Part shown: in pieces, positions 23,415-32,882 of the stretch | How the letters are laid out: each line of letters begins with the position of its first letter | Position numbering within the stretch: position 1 is the first letter of the stretch | DNA from: Bacteroidales bacterium | GTDB lineage: Bacteria > Bacteroidota > Bacteroidia > Bacteroidales > UBA10428 | Direction of reading: 5' to 3' | Assembly (NCBI GenBank): GCA_016926375.1 | Contig: JAFGOR010000264.1 | Location: 1-36,378, forward strand | Length of the DNA stretch: 36,378 bases | The notes under the pieces: model-generated | The model's input: the letters and a program-made list of their open reading frames with translations, nothing else | Database searches by the model: none | What the model was told of the DNA's origin: nothing | Made by a program: the position numbers and the translations under genes

Positions 23415-23429
23415 TGGCACAATCCTTGT
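23415..23429 (+). promoter_or_regulatory. Sigma-54-like promoter of dnaK
   Basis: TGGCACAATCCTTGT matches TGGCAC-N5-TTGC in all fixed positions except the final C. Transcription would start near 23441, leaving a 39-nt leader to the ATG at 23480. It differs from the efflux-operon promoter (17470-17484) at only 2 of 15 positions. Confidence 0.5.
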
Positions 23430-23479
23430 CGATTAGGTCACAAACCATACAGAATATTAACCAATAAAATATTTTTAGC

Positions 23480-25411
23480 ATGAGTAAGATAATCGGAATT
23501 GATCTGGGGACGACCAATTCATGCGTTGCAGTAATGGAGGGTAATGAACCGGTTGTAATTCCCAACAGCGAAGGCAAACGCACCACGCCTTCGGTGGTTG
23601 CGTTTATGGATAACGGAGAGCGTAAGGTTGGAGATCCGGCAAAGCGTCAGGCAATTACCAATCCGCAGAAAACTGTTTCTTCCATCAAGCGTTTCATGGG
23701 TGAAACCTATGACAAGGTCCAGAAAGAAATCAACCGGGTTCCTTATAAGGTTGCCAAGGGCGATAACAATACACCCCGTGTGGTAATTGACGATCGCAAG
23801 TTCACCCCTCAGGAAATTTCCGCTTTGGTGTTGCAAAAAATGAAAAAAACTGCTGAAGACTACCTGGGCCATGAGGTTACCGAGGCAGTCATTACAGTTC
23901 CCGCATATTTCAGCGACTCACAAAGGCAGGCCACCAAAGAAGCCGGTGAAATAGCAGGCCTCAAAGTAAGGCGTATCATCAACGAGCCCACTGCGGCTTC
24001 GCTGGCATACGGACTTGACAAGAAGCACCACGACATGAAGATTGCCGTTTACGATTTGGGCGGCGGCACATTTGATATTTCCATCCTCGAACTGGGTGAT
24101 GGTGTATTTGAAGTAAAATCTACCAACGGTGATACCCACCTGGGTGGAGACGACTTTGACCAGTGTATCATTGACTGGCTTTCCGAAGAGTTTAAAAAAG
24201 ATGAAGGTGTTGACCTGAAGAAAGACCCGATGGCATTGCAGCGCCTTAAAGAAGCTGCCGAGAAGGCCAAGATTGAGCTTTCCAGTTCAACCCAAACAGA
24301 AATCAACCTGCCTTACATCATGCCGGTTGATGGAATTCCCAAGCACCTGGTAAAAACACTTACCCGTGCCAAATTTGAAAGCCTGGTTGACACCCTGGTT
24401 CAGGCCACCATTGAGCCCTGCCGCAAAGCATTGAAAGATGCAGGCTTGTCTACATCCGATATCAGCGAAGTAATTCTCGTTGGCGGTTCCACCCGTATCC
24501 CGGTTATCCAGGATGTGGTTGAGAAGTTTTTTGGCCGCAAACCTTCGAAAGGTGTTAATCCCGACGAAGTAGTGGCTGTTGGTGCTGCCATTCAGGGTGG
24601 CGTGCTCACCGGCGAAGTAAAGGACATCCTGTTGCTTGATGTGACCCCGCTTTCTTTGGGTATCGAAACCATGGGCGGTGTTGCAACCCGCTTGATTGAA
24701 TCGAATACCACCATTCCCACCAAAAAAACAGAAACCTTTACCACGGCATCAGATAATCAGCCCTCGGTTGAAATTCACATACTGCAGGGTGAAAGGCCTA
24801 TGGCATCTGACAACAAGACCATCGGCAGGTTCCACCTCGATGGAATTCCGCCTGCTCCCAGGGGAATCCCGCAAATAGAAGTGACCTTTGATATTGACGC
24901 CAACGGCATCCTGCATGTTTCTGCAAAAGACAAGGGAACCGGCAAACAGCAAAGCATTCGTATCGAAGCTTCATCAGGTTTATCGGCCGATGAGATTGAA
25001 AAGATGAAACGTGAAGCCAAGGAAAATGAAGCGCGCGATAAGGAACAACGTGAGCGTGTTGACAAACTAAACGCAGCTGACAGTCTGATTTTCCAAACTG
25101 AAAAACAGCTGAAGGAGTTTGGTGACAAGTTGCCTGCGGATAAAAAAGGTCCCATTGAACAGGCTCTTGCAAAACTGAAAGAAGCACATAAATCTCAGGA
25201 TCTTGCAGCTGTTGATACAGCTACTGCAGAACTGACATCAGTATGGCAGGCAGCTTCCGAGGAGCTCTACAAGAACCAGCAAGCCGGCGGTCAGCAAGAC
25301 CCGCAACAGGGTTATACAGCTGATGCAGGAGCAACTTCAGGAGCAGGTTCAACTAACGGCGCCAAAAAGGATGACGAAGTGACCGATGTGGATTTTGAAG
25401 AAGTGAAGTAA
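23480..25411 (+). CDS. dnaK: Molecular chaperone DnaK (Hsp70)
   Basis: A 643-residue Hsp70, full length. The N-terminal ATPase opens with [19 protein letters not shown]. Signature segments include [17 protein letters not shown] and [17 protein letters not shown]. The substrate-binding domain includes [19 protein letters not shown] and [19 protein letters not shown]. The lid is helical and rich in charge. The C-terminus is a Gly/Gln/Ala-rich linker followed by the conserved [10 protein letters not shown]. It folds and protects client proteins with DnaJ and GrpE, neither of which is encoded nearby. A strong terminator follows, so it is transcribed alone. The promoter region has a sigma-54-like site rather than CIRCE, which suggests RpoN-linked control. 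Confidence 0.98.
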   Translation: MSKIIGIDLGTTNSCVAVMEGNEPVVIPNSEGKRTTPSVVAFMDNGERKVGDPAKRQAITNPQKTVSSIKRFMGETYDKVQKEINRVPYKVAKGDNNTPRVVIDDRKFTPQEISALVLQKMKKTAEDYLGHEVTEAVITVPAYFSDSQRQATKEAGEIAGLKVRRIINEPTAASLAYGLDKKHHDMKIAVYDLGGGTFDISILELGDGVFEVKSTNGDTHLGGDDFDQCIIDWLSEEFKKDEGVDLKKDPMALQRLKEAAEKAKIELSSSTQTEINLPYIMPVDGIPKHLVKTLTRAKFESLVDTLVQATIEPCRKALKDAGLSTSDISEVILVGGSTRIPVIQDVVEKFFGRKPSKGVNPDEVVAVGAAIQGGVLTGEVKDILLLDVTPLSLGIETMGGVATRLIESNTTIPTKKTETFTTASDNQPSVEIHILQGERPMASDNKTIGRFHLDGIPPAPRGIPQIEVTFDIDANGILHVSAKDKGTGKQQSIRIEASSGLSADEIEKMKREAKENEARDKEQRERVDKLNAADSLIFQTEKQLKEFGDKLPADKKGPIEQALAKLKEAHKSQDLAAVDTATAELTSVWQAASEELYKNQQAGGQQDPQQGYTADAGATSGAGSTNGAKKDDEVTDVDFEEVK

Positions 25412-25437
25412 TTTTTCGATAAGTGTATTAATTGTAA

Positions 25438-25467
25438 AGCTGTGCCCTCAGGGGTACAGCTTTTTTT
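25438..25467 (+). terminator. Rho-independent terminator of dnaK
   Basis: AGCTGTGCCC and GGGTACAGCT form a stem with one G-T pair around a short TCAG loop, followed by a run of seven T. It begins 26 nt after the dnaK stop. Confidence 0.92.
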
Positions 25468-25514
25468 ATGAATATCTTTCATTTTTGCTATCTTTATCAC
25501 ATATAAACCATTGT

Positions 25515-26315
25515 ATGAATTACCTGAAAATCATTTTTATTCTTTTGCTTTTTCCGGCATCCGTCATCTTTGCACAACAGGACACCATTTTTAACCAGAC
25601 TGATGCCAACGGCCTGAAACAGGGATACTGGAAAAAAGCCCATCCCAATGGCAAGCTCATGTACAAAGGTTATTTTAATAACAACAAGCCAGTTGGAGAA
25701 ATGAAGCGGTATTATGAATCGGGTGCCCTCAGGGCCATTTTGTATTACAGCAGTACAGGAGAACAGGTGCGTGCCCGTGAATTTTACCAAGGCGGAAAAA
25801 TTGCTGCTGAAGGCAATTATGTAAATTCCAAAAGAGACAGCACGTGGGTTTATTACAGCTTTTACAGCGGATCGGTTACCTCGCGTGAGTCGTATAGCAT
25901 GGGTGTGCGCGACGGCATGATGATTAACTATTACCCAAACGGCGACGTATCCGAAAAAATCGGATGGAAAAATGGTAAAAAATCCGGCATTTGGGAACAA
26001 TACTTTTTAGGAAACGTACTCCGGCTGAAAGCAGGATACTTAGACAATAAGCTTCAGGGAGATTTCATTGTTTACTATGCCAATGGTGAACCAAATGTTA
26101 AGGGGAAATATGTAAATGATCTGAGGGATGGCAGGTGGACTTTTTATGAAGAAGATGGCAGTATATCGAGAGAGCTTGATTACAAGCAGGGCAAATCTGC
26201 CGATGAAGAAAAACTCGAAAAGGAACAGCAGGAACTGTTCAAACAGATAGATGAAAACATGGGTAAATTTGAAGAACCCGATGAAACTGATTTTCTTGGA
26301 CCATCAGCAAAATAG
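25515..26315 (+). CDS. Secreted MORN-repeat / YwqK-like protein
   Basis: A 266-residue protein from the ATG at 25515. Residues 1-20 form a signal peptide (NYLKIIFILLLFPASVIFA, cut before QQ). The mature part consists of about eight repeats of roughly 23 residues of MORN/YwqK type: GLKQGYWKKAHPNGKLMYKG, MKRYYESGALRAILYYSS, REFYQGGKIAAEGNY, MINYYPNGDVSEKIGWKNG, GEPNVKGKYVNDLRDGRWTF and others. It ends in a charged helix (EEKLEKEQQELFKQIDENM). Such repeats make an extended beta structure; YwqK relatives are listed as antitoxins in some databases, but no toxin is nearby and the signal peptide points to the periplasm or cell surface. Its 3' end may overlap the start of the protease gene, so the two are probably one transcript. 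Confidence 0.85.
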   Translation: MNYLKIIFILLLFPASVIFAQQDTIFNQTDANGLKQGYWKKAHPNGKLMYKGYFNNNKPVGEMKRYYESGALRAILYYSSTGEQVRAREFYQGGKIAAEGNYVNSKRDSTWVYYSFYSGSVTSRESYSMGVRDGMMINYYPNGDVSEKIGWKNGKKSGIWEQYFLGNVLRLKAGYLDNKLQGDFIVYYANGEPNVKGKYVNDLRDGRWTFYEEDGSISRELDYKQGKSADEEKLEKEQQELFKQIDENMGKFEEPDETDFLGPSAK

Positions 26316-27996
26316 GCCGGAAAATGTACCTAAGGTGATCCGACTCGTTGCAGGATGCTGGTTAATACTGATATTTTCTTTAACCCGGTTAACTGCCCAG
26401 GAGGTTTTTGAACTTACGGCACCCGGAAAATACCTGATCTCATTCACAGACAAACTGAATTCACCTTTTAGCCCTGATAATCCGGCTGAGTTTCTTTCGC
26501 AGAAAGCTATTGAAAGAAGGCAGCGCCAGGGAATACCCATAGTATATAACGACCTGCCCGTTTCGCAGGTTTACATTGACAGCCTGAAGTCAGCCGGAGC
26601 CCGGGTCCTCCACACATCCAGATGGCTGAATACAGCTACCATACAGGTATCTGACAGCCTGGTGTTAAACAGAATATCCGAATTCAGTTTTGTCAGAAAG
26701 AATACAACTGTGCTGAACAGGCAGCGTTATCTTGCCCGGAAAAAGGCTGCATCCGGAACAAAAGAAGTGCATGCCCCTGCTTCGCTTGAATACGGCGCAT
26801 CCTGGCTGCAAACAGCCATACACCACGGACAGTATATGCACGCACATGGATTTACAGGTAAGGGAATCACCATTGCAGTGCTCGATGCCGGTTTTTCGGA
26901 AGCAGACCGGTTGCCCGTTTTCAGCAATATTTGGGAAGATGGCCGGATTCTTGGAACACGCAGCTATGTATTACCCGGAGAAAGCGTTTTCGGGCACTCC
27001 ACGCATGGCATGTCTGTTCTTTCCGTTATCGGAGGATGGCAACCCGGTGAATTGGTTGGGGCAGCGCCGGATGCTTATTTTTGGCTGCTTCGCACCGAAG
27101 ATGCTTCATCCGAATTCATCATAGAAGAAGACAACTGGATAGCGGCAGCCGAATTTGCTGACAGCGCAGGTGCTGATATCATCAATACATCGCTGGGATA
27201 TTCATTATTCGATAACCAGGATCAAAATCATGACTATTCCGATATGGATGGCAATACTACCCGCGTCTCAAGGGCTGCAGATATTGCAGCCTCAAAGGGC
27301 ATACTGGTTGTGGTTAGTGCTGGTAACGAGGGCAACTCCGCATGGAAATACATTACCGCCCCGGGTGATGCCGACAGTGTGCTGACTGTGGGAGCAGTTG
27401 ATCCGTATCTGGATGTGGCTGAATTCAGCAGCCGCGGTCCCTCGTCGGATAACCAGGTAAAACCTGAAGTAATGGCTATTGGGAAAGGAATTTATGTTGC
27501 CAGGCCCGATGAAACAATCAGACCCGGAAGCGGAACATCTTACTCTGCGCCTTTGATAACCGGACTTGCAGCATGTCTTTGGCAGGCCAACAGGGAGGCA
27601 TCTGCAATGGAAATCCGTCAGGCCATCTGCGAAAGCGCTGATCGCTACAATCAGCCTGATGATGAATTCGGTTACGGAATTCCCGACTTCAACCTGGCCA
27701 ATATTCTGCTGCAAATGGAGCAGGAGAATAGTCCGGTTGACAAAGCCGTAACCCTGTTCCCAAATCCTTTTAACAGCCTGTTGTATGTGGTATTCAAAAA
27801 CAACACAAGCGCACCGGTAGACATTTCACTTTATGATATATCAGGAAAAGAAATGCTGCATACGCTTTATCCACAGGTTGACGGCAGAAACTACGTGAAG
27901 CTTGAAGGAGAATTAGCCGGTCTTCCCAGGGGGGCTTACATCATCAGGATCCGGTCAGGCGAGCTTTCTGAAAATTGTAAATTGTTCAAATTCTGA
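26281..27996 (+). CDS. Subtilisin-like (S8) protease with T9SS sorting domain
   Basis: A secreted serine protease of 571 residues from the ATG at 26281. Other possible starts are ATG 26251 and GTG 26335; the last gives a clean signal peptide (IRLVAGCWLILIFSLTRLTA) and no overlap with the upstream gene. With the 26281 start the catalytic triad is Asp202 (AVLDAGF), His242 (HSTHGMSV) and Ser420 (GSGTSYSAP). An N-terminal propeptide-like region (about 45-190) carries FLSQKAIERRQRQGIPI, seen in Bacteroidota S8 proteases. The last 80 residues (FPNPFNSLLYVVF to the end, with ISLYDISGKEML and YIIRIRSG) are a type A Por sorting domain, so the protein should leave the cell through the type IX system. 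It ends 3 nt before xseA. Confidence 0.92.
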   Translation: MKLIFLDHQQNRPENVPKVIRLVAGCWLILIFSLTRLTAQEVFELTAPGKYLISFTDKLNSPFSPDNPAEFLSQKAIERRQRQGIPIVYNDLPVSQVYIDSLKSAGARVLHTSRWLNTATIQVSDSLVLNRISEFSFVRKNTTVLNRQRYLARKKAASGTKEVHAPASLEYGASWLQTAIHHGQYMHAHGFTGKGITIAVLDAGFSEADRLPVFSNIWEDGRILGTRSYVLPGESVFGHSTHGMSVLSVIGGWQPGELVGAAPDAYFWLLRTEDASSEFIIEEDNWIAAAEFADSAGADIINTSLGYSLFDNQDQNHDYSDMDGNTTRVSRAADIAASKGILVVVSAGNEGNSAWKYITAPGDADSVLTVGAVDPYLDVAEFSSRGPSSDNQVKPEVMAIGKGIYVARPDETIRPGSGTSYSAPLITGLAACLWQANREASAMEIRQAICESADRYNQPDDEFGYGIPDFNLANILLQMEQENSPVDKAVTLFPNPFNSLLYVVFKNNTSAPVDISLYDISGKEMLHTLYPQVDGRNYVKLEGELAGLPRGAYIIRIRSGELSENCKLFKF

Positions 27997-27999
27997 GAA

Positions 28000-29301
28000 A
28001 TGGACAAAAAAGCAGTGTCACTATGCGAGTTGCTGGAACAGATCAAATCAGCCCTTAATAATGCGCTGCCTTTCTCATATTGGATAGTAGCCGAAATAAG
28101 CGAACTGAAGGTTAATTACAGTGGCCATTGTTACCTGGAACTCATTGAAAAGGAAGAAACCGGCGGGACAATCCGGGCCAAAGCCAGGGCTACCATTTGG
28201 GCTTCGGTTTACAGGATGCTTCAACCCTACTTTGAAAGTGTCACCCGAACACGCCTGGCTGCCGGAATGAAAGTGATGATCAAAGTGACCGCTGAGTTTC
28301 ATGAATTGTATGGGTTCAGCCTGAATATCTCAGATATTGAACCATCCTTTACAATTGGGGAACTGGCCAGACAGAAAATGGAAGTCATCAACAGGCTGAA
28401 ATCAGAAGGCGTTTTTGACATGAACAGGGAACTGGCATTCCCTGAAATTCCCCGGAGAATTGCGGTCATCTCCTCAAAAACTGCTGCCGGTTTCGGCGAT
28501 TTTAAGGACCAGCTCATTAAAAATCCCTTCGGTTACCGGTTTAACATCCGGCTTTTCCCCGCAGTAATGCAGGGTGAAGAAGCAGAGCAATCCATTATCA
28601 GTGCGATGGACAGTATTTATGCCAACGAAGACTCATACGACATCACTGTGATGATTAGGGGTGGTGGTTCCCAGTCAGACCTGAACTGCTTTAACAGTTA
28701 CCTGCTTTGTTCAAACATATGCCAGTTTCCGCTGCCGGTGCTCACAGGTATCGGGCACGAACAGGACGAAACCATAGCCGACCTGGTTGCCCATACTCGT
28801 TTGAAAACACCAACTGCAGTTGCCGAATATTTGATTGATTGTTACCGCGAAGTGGACGATGCCATCAATGAACGATCAGTAAGCCTGAATGACCTGGTGA
28901 CCGAAAGAGTTGATGATGAAAAGGAAAAGCTGAACAGGATGTTGCTGAAGCTGAAACCGGCCGTGAAAGGAATACTCACAAATCATCGCCGGAATCTTCA
29001 GTTGCTGGGAGTTAATTTGAAAAACCACGTCAAACAGCACCTGTTGAAAGAAGTCCAAACTACCGTATCCAGGAATGTCCGTCTGAACTCCGTTACCAGG
29101 GAATTCATCAACAACCAAAAGCACAGGATGGATGTGTTTGAGAAAAAGAAAAACTATTTAGATCCCTTTCTGATACTCAAAAGAGGATATTCCATTACCT
29201 ACCATAATGGTAAAGCATTGAAAAATCCCGGTCTGGCATCAAAGGATGAAATTATTGAAACCAGGCTTGCAGAAGGTAATTTAAAAAGCAAAACCATTTA
29301 A
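28000..29301 (+). CDS. xseA: Exodeoxyribonuclease VII large subunit
   Basis: A 433-residue XseA. The N-terminal OB-fold carries YWIVAEISELKVNYSGHCYLELI (partly quoted). The catalytic core includes IAVISSKTAAGFGDFKDQL, VMIRGGGSQSDLNCFNSY and LTGIGHEQDETIADLVAH, with the conserved TRLKTPTAVAEYLID after it. A long helical region (about 285-390) forms the XseB-binding coiled coil. The C-terminal strand LKRGYSITYHNGKALKN is also family-typical. The enzyme degrades single-stranded DNA into oligonucleotides in repair. xseB follows 9 bp downstream, so the two subunits are made together. The unusual upstream neighbour is a secreted protease, 3 bp away. Confidence 0.96.
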   Translation: MDKKAVSLCELLEQIKSALNNALPFSYWIVAEISELKVNYSGHCYLELIEKEETGGTIRAKARATIWASVYRMLQPYFESVTRTRLAAGMKVMIKVTAEFHELYGFSLNISDIEPSFTIGELARQKMEVINRLKSEGVFDMNRELAFPEIPRRIAVISSKTAAGFGDFKDQLIKNPFGYRFNIRLFPAVMQGEEAEQSIISAMDSIYANEDSYDITVMIRGGGSQSDLNCFNSYLLCSNICQFPLPVLTGIGHEQDETIADLVAHTRLKTPTAVAEYLIDCYREVDDAINERSVSLNDLVTERVDDEKEKLNRMLLKLKPAVKGILTNHRRNLQLLGVNLKNHVKQHLLKEVQTTVSRNVRLNSVTREFINNQKHRMDVFEKKKNYLDPFLILKRGYSITYHNGKALKNPGLASKDEIIETRLAEGNLKSKTI

Positions 29302-29310
29302 TGCCGCAAC

Positions 29311-29523
29311 ATGACTAAAAAACAGATTTCCTATTCCGAAGCAATTGCTGCCATTGATGAAATACTGCATCAGATTGAAACCGGTGAACTCGACGTAGAT
29401 GAACTGGCCGAAAAAGTCAAACAGGCATCTGAATTACTGAAAATTTGCAAGAGTAAACTATTCAGTACTGAAAAAGAAGTTGAAAAGGTATTGAAAGAAA
29501 TGGAAGGTGCAGAAGAAGGATAG
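29311..29523 (+). CDS. xseB: Exodeoxyribonuclease VII small subunit
   Basis: A 70-residue XseB, normal length. It contains SYSEAIAAIDEILHQIETGE and LDVDELAEKVKQASELLKIC, the conserved helical hairpin that wraps around XseA. The C-terminal end is acidic (EMEGAEEG). It is required for exonuclease VII assembly. Located directly after xseA. Confidence 0.95.
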   Translation: MTKKQISYSEAIAAIDEILHQIETGELDVDELAEKVKQASELLKICKSKLFSTEKEVEKVLKEMEGAEEG

Positions 29524-29587
29524 TTATCATATAACCTTTACTGCAACTATTCAGTATATAAGTTAATAGTTAACTAATTCTACGGCT

Positions 29588-32500
29588 ATGAAAAGACTGA
29601 TTTTCATGCTGACCACAATTTGCTGGGTATTGCCGGCGTTTACTGCAGACCTCTCCAAGATAAAATTTGAATACATTACGGTTGACGATGGGCTCTCGCA
29701 GGGCATTGTGGAAGACATTATGCAGGATAAGCAGGGTTTCATGTGGTTTGCCACGCATGACGGTCTGAATCGTTATGATGGCAAAAAATTCACAGTATAC
29801 AGGAACGACAGGAATGATCCCCAGAGCTTGGCATCCAATTGGGTTTTTTGTCTTGGAGAAGACAAGTCCGGAAATATTTGGATCGGATCAGACGGACTGA
29901 ACATGTATGATCCGCAGCTGGATAAAATGACCCGGTTTGAGCCCAATCCGGATAATCCTGAAGCTTACCACGGAGAAAGAGTCATTCACATTACCATTGA
30001 TACCGACAGTACAATATGGTTATCAACAGTAAGCGGACTTGCCCGCTATTATCCGAAAAAGAACAAATTCAGATATTACTATCATGATCCGGGGAATCCA
30101 AAATCGCTGGGAGGTACAACTGTTTTCAGCACGTTGCTTACGAAAGATAACAGGTTATTCATAGCCCCGAATACAGATCAGATTTACGAATATGAAAGGT
30201 CAGGCGATTCCTTTAAAGAAATACCCTACAAGTTGGCATACCAGGGTAACAATAACAGCAAATTCATGATGGAAGATCCGCAGGGCAGGCTTTACATCAC
30301 ATCCGAAATGTCAGGTGTTCATATCTATAATCCCGGGAACGGAGATATCAAACTTCTGGAAAAGGCTGTAGGTGGAATTAACAGCAACAACATCCGGACT
30401 AAAAGCCTTTATATAAATCCATATGAAATCTGGATTGGAACCGATGGTGGCGGTATCAACATTTTCAATCCGTTTACTCAGACTACGCAATTTCTTATTG
30501 TTGATACGCGTAATACATATTCCCTGGCCAGCAATGCGATAATCAAAATGTTCAAAGACCGGGATAACAATATCTGGATAGGTCATTATGGCGCCGGTAT
30601 CAGTGTTTGGAAAAGAAACAGGGAAAAGTTCGAATCATACAGACATAGTCCGTTCAATCCGGAATCCATCAACAAAGAAGTGGTATCCGCGCTGTTTGAA
30701 GACTCCAAAGGTCGCATATGGATAGGGCAGGACGGTGGCGGCTTGAGCTTATTTGATGAAGCCACCAGGTCATTTGAACACATCAGGATGGAAGCCGGGA
30801 AACCCGGATCACTTACTTCCGATGTAATTCTTGCCATACATGAAGACCCTGCCGGAAACCTCCTTCTGGGAACCTATATGGGAGGCCTGATGGTTTTCGA
30901 TCCGGATAGCAGAAGGGTAATCAAATCCTACAATTCAACGAACGGCATGCCAAACGACCTGGTCTGGACTATTTTCAAAGACAGCAGGGAGCGCTACTGG
31001 ATTTCAGCTTATCGGTCGGGGTTCAGCCTTTATGAACCTGTTGCAGGAACTTTTGAAAATTTTTCGGAATCTGGTGAGGGATTTACCTCATGTTCAAATC
31101 TGATATTGAATATTATTGAGGACCCTCAGGGGAGAATCTGGTTTGGAACAGAAAACCAGGGCATCTGCGTACTCGATTTTGATAAAAAGGAAACCAAACG
31201 CTACCAGCACGATGACAAGAACAAGAATTCACTGTCATACAACGATGTGAAATCCATTGTTTTCATTGATGATATTGCCTGGATTGCCACAAACGGAGGA
31301 GGTCTCAACCGGCTTGACCTGAAAACCGATTCGTTCAGGGTGTATACCATGAATAACGGACTTACATCCAATGCGCTCATGGGGCTGCTGAAAGACAAGC
31401 ACAACAACCTGTGGATCAGCTCTACCCGAGGAATCATGAAATTCAATCCGGCAACGGGCCGGGTTGATGCCTACGATAAATCACAGGGCATCCAGGGCAA
31501 TGAATTCAAATTCAATTCTCAGTTCATTCTGAGTGATGGCCGGATGATGTTCGGCGGTGTAAACGGGCTGACTATTTTTCACCCTGACAGCATCAGGAGC
31601 AGCACTGTAAAACCCAATGTTGTTTTTACCGGTTTCAAAATTTTCGACGTATCCGTTGCCCCGGGGGCAAAAGACTCTCCCCTCAGCCGACACATTAATC
31701 ATACCGGCAAAATCAAACTGAAGCACAAGCAGTCGGTATTTACCATTGAATTTGCCTCTCTTGATTACAATGCGCCTGAAAAGAATCAGTTCATGTATAT
31801 GATGGAAGGATTCGACCGGGATTGGGTTTATGCCGGAAACAGGGATTTTGTAACCTATACCAACCTGGATGCAGGCAGATATACATTTCTATTGAAGGGA
31901 TCAAACAGTGACGGAGTATGGAATGATGAAATCCGGAAAATCAGCATCCGGATCAGCCCCCCATGGTATAAAACCAAACTGGCCATTGTCCTCTTCTTTG
32001 CTTCCATTGTCATGTTGATCATATATTACATTCGGGAACGGGAAAGACAATCCAGGCGTGACAATGTAGTTCTCCAGCAGAAGATTGATGAAGCCCAGGC
32101 AGAACTGAAAGGAAAAGCCAGAAAACTTGAAGAACAGCAGGAAGAAATCAGGCGCAGGGATGAAGAAGAAGCTGATATCCGGTTTCTGAATACAGGTATT
32201 GCACGCCTTAGCGAAATAATTGCCAGGAAAAGGCGAAACCTCGAGGAATTATGCACCTCGTTAATATCAGAACTGGTGAGGTACATTGATGCTTCAGCAG
32301 GAGGAATCTTTGTAATGGATGATACCGATCCGAACCACATTGTGCTCACAGCTGCAGGAGATTTCTGCTACAGCTCCGATAAAAGCATCAACTACACCTT
32401 TGAGGCAGGAGAAGGAAACATCGGAACCTGCTTTGTGGAGAAACAGACACTCAAGATAGATGATCTTCCGGACGGGTATATTGTGCTTCGATCCGGACTT

Positions 32501-32881
32501 GGGAATGTAACGCTGCGTTATGCCATTTATGTGCCTGTTATTCAGGATAACGAATGTGTAGGTGTTATTGAAATTGCTTCAACAGAAAAGCTGTCAGATT
32601 CCAGGGTGGGTTTTGTTGAAAAAATAGCCGAATCACTGGCTTCCATCATTACCATCATCAAGGTCAATGAAAAAACCAGTCAGATACTGGAACAAAATAA
32701 CGCCCAGGCTGAAGAACTCAGGGCCCAGGAAGAAGAAATGAGGCAAAATCTCGAAGAACTTCAGGCTACACAAGAAGAATCGCACCGCAGAGAAATCCAG
32801 CTGCAGGAAGAACTCGATTCTAAAAACCAGCTGATCGAAAAAATGCAGGCTGAATCAGGGCGGAGTAAAAAGAAAAAGTAG
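29588..32881 (+). CDS. Propeller sensor (hybrid two-component type) with GAF and coiled coils but no kinase domain
   Basis: A 1097-residue membrane receptor. Signal peptide at about 1-20 (KRLIFMLTTICWVLPAFTA). Residues 25-690 are two beta-propellers built from two-component-regulator repeats (GFMWFATHDGLNRYDGKKF, GNIWIGSDGLNMYD, GRIWIGQDGGGLSLFD, RIWFGTENQGICVLD, NNLWISSTRGIMKFNP). A Y_Y_Y domain follows (about 700-790, with FMYMMEGFDRDWVYAG). One membrane helix lies at about 797-818, then a coiled coil, a GAF domain (about 880-1020) and a second coiled coil (AEELRAQEEEMRQNLEELQA). Normal hybrid sensors continue with HisKA, HATPase, receiver and AraC domains; here the frame stops after the coiled coil with KKKK. 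The stop lies 1 bp from the end of lnt, so nothing is cut by the window. Output must be through a partner protein. Confidence 0.9.
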   Translation: MKRLIFMLTTICWVLPAFTADLSKIKFEYITVDDGLSQGIVEDIMQDKQGFMWFATHDGLNRYDGKKFTVYRNDRNDPQSLASNWVFCLGEDKSGNIWIGSDGLNMYDPQLDKMTRFEPNPDNPEAYHGERVIHITIDTDSTIWLSTVSGLARYYPKKNKFRYYYHDPGNPKSLGGTTVFSTLLTKDNRLFIAPNTDQIYEYERSGDSFKEIPYKLAYQGNNNSKFMMEDPQGRLYITSEMSGVHIYNPGNGDIKLLEKAVGGINSNNIRTKSLYINPYEIWIGTDGGGINIFNPFTQTTQFLIVDTRNTYSLASNAIIKMFKDRDNNIWIGHYGAGISVWKRNREKFESYRHSPFNPESINKEVVSALFEDSKGRIWIGQDGGGLSLFDEATRSFEHIRMEAGKPGSLTSDVILAIHEDPAGNLLLGTYMGGLMVFDPDSRRVIKSYNSTNGMPNDLVWTIFKDSRERYWISAYRSGFSLYEPVAGTFENFSESGEGFTSCSNLILNIIEDPQGRIWFGTENQGICVLDFDKKETKRYQHDDKNKNSLSYNDVKSIVFIDDIAWIATNGGGLNRLDLKTDSFRVYTMNNGLTSNALMGLLKDKHNNLWISSTRGIMKFNPATGRVDAYDKSQGIQGNEFKFNSQFILSDGRMMFGGVNGLTIFHPDSIRSSTVKPNVVFTGFKIFDVSVAPGAKDSPLSRHINHTGKIKLKHKQSVFTIEFASLDYNAPEKNQFMYMMEGFDRDWVYAGNRDFVTYTNLDAGRYTFLLKGSNSDGVWNDEIRKISIRISPPWYKTKLAIVLFFASIVMLIIYYIRERERQSRRDNVVLQQKIDEAQAELKGKARKLEEQQEEIRRRDEEEADIRFLNTGIARLSEIIARKRRNLEELCTSLISELVRYIDASAGGIFVMDDTDPNHIVLTAAGDFCYSSDKSINYTFEAGEGNIGTCFVEKQTLKIDDLPDGYIVLRSGLGNVTLRYAIYVPVIQDNECVGVIEIASTEKLSDSRVGFVEKIAESLASIITIIKVNEKTSQILEQNNAQAEELRAQEEEMRQNLEELQATQEESHRREIQLQEELDSKNQLIEKMQAESGRSKKKK

Positions 32882-32882
32882 T

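Noticed and set aside
23282-23479. CIRCE (HrcA) operator before dnaK
   Set aside because: No TTAGCACTC-N9-GAGTGCTAA inverted repeat is present in the region.
25515-26315. Antitoxin of a toxin-antitoxin pair, as YwqK-like proteins are sometimes named
   Set aside because: It has a signal peptide and no toxin-like neighbour; the repeats only show a MORN-type fold.
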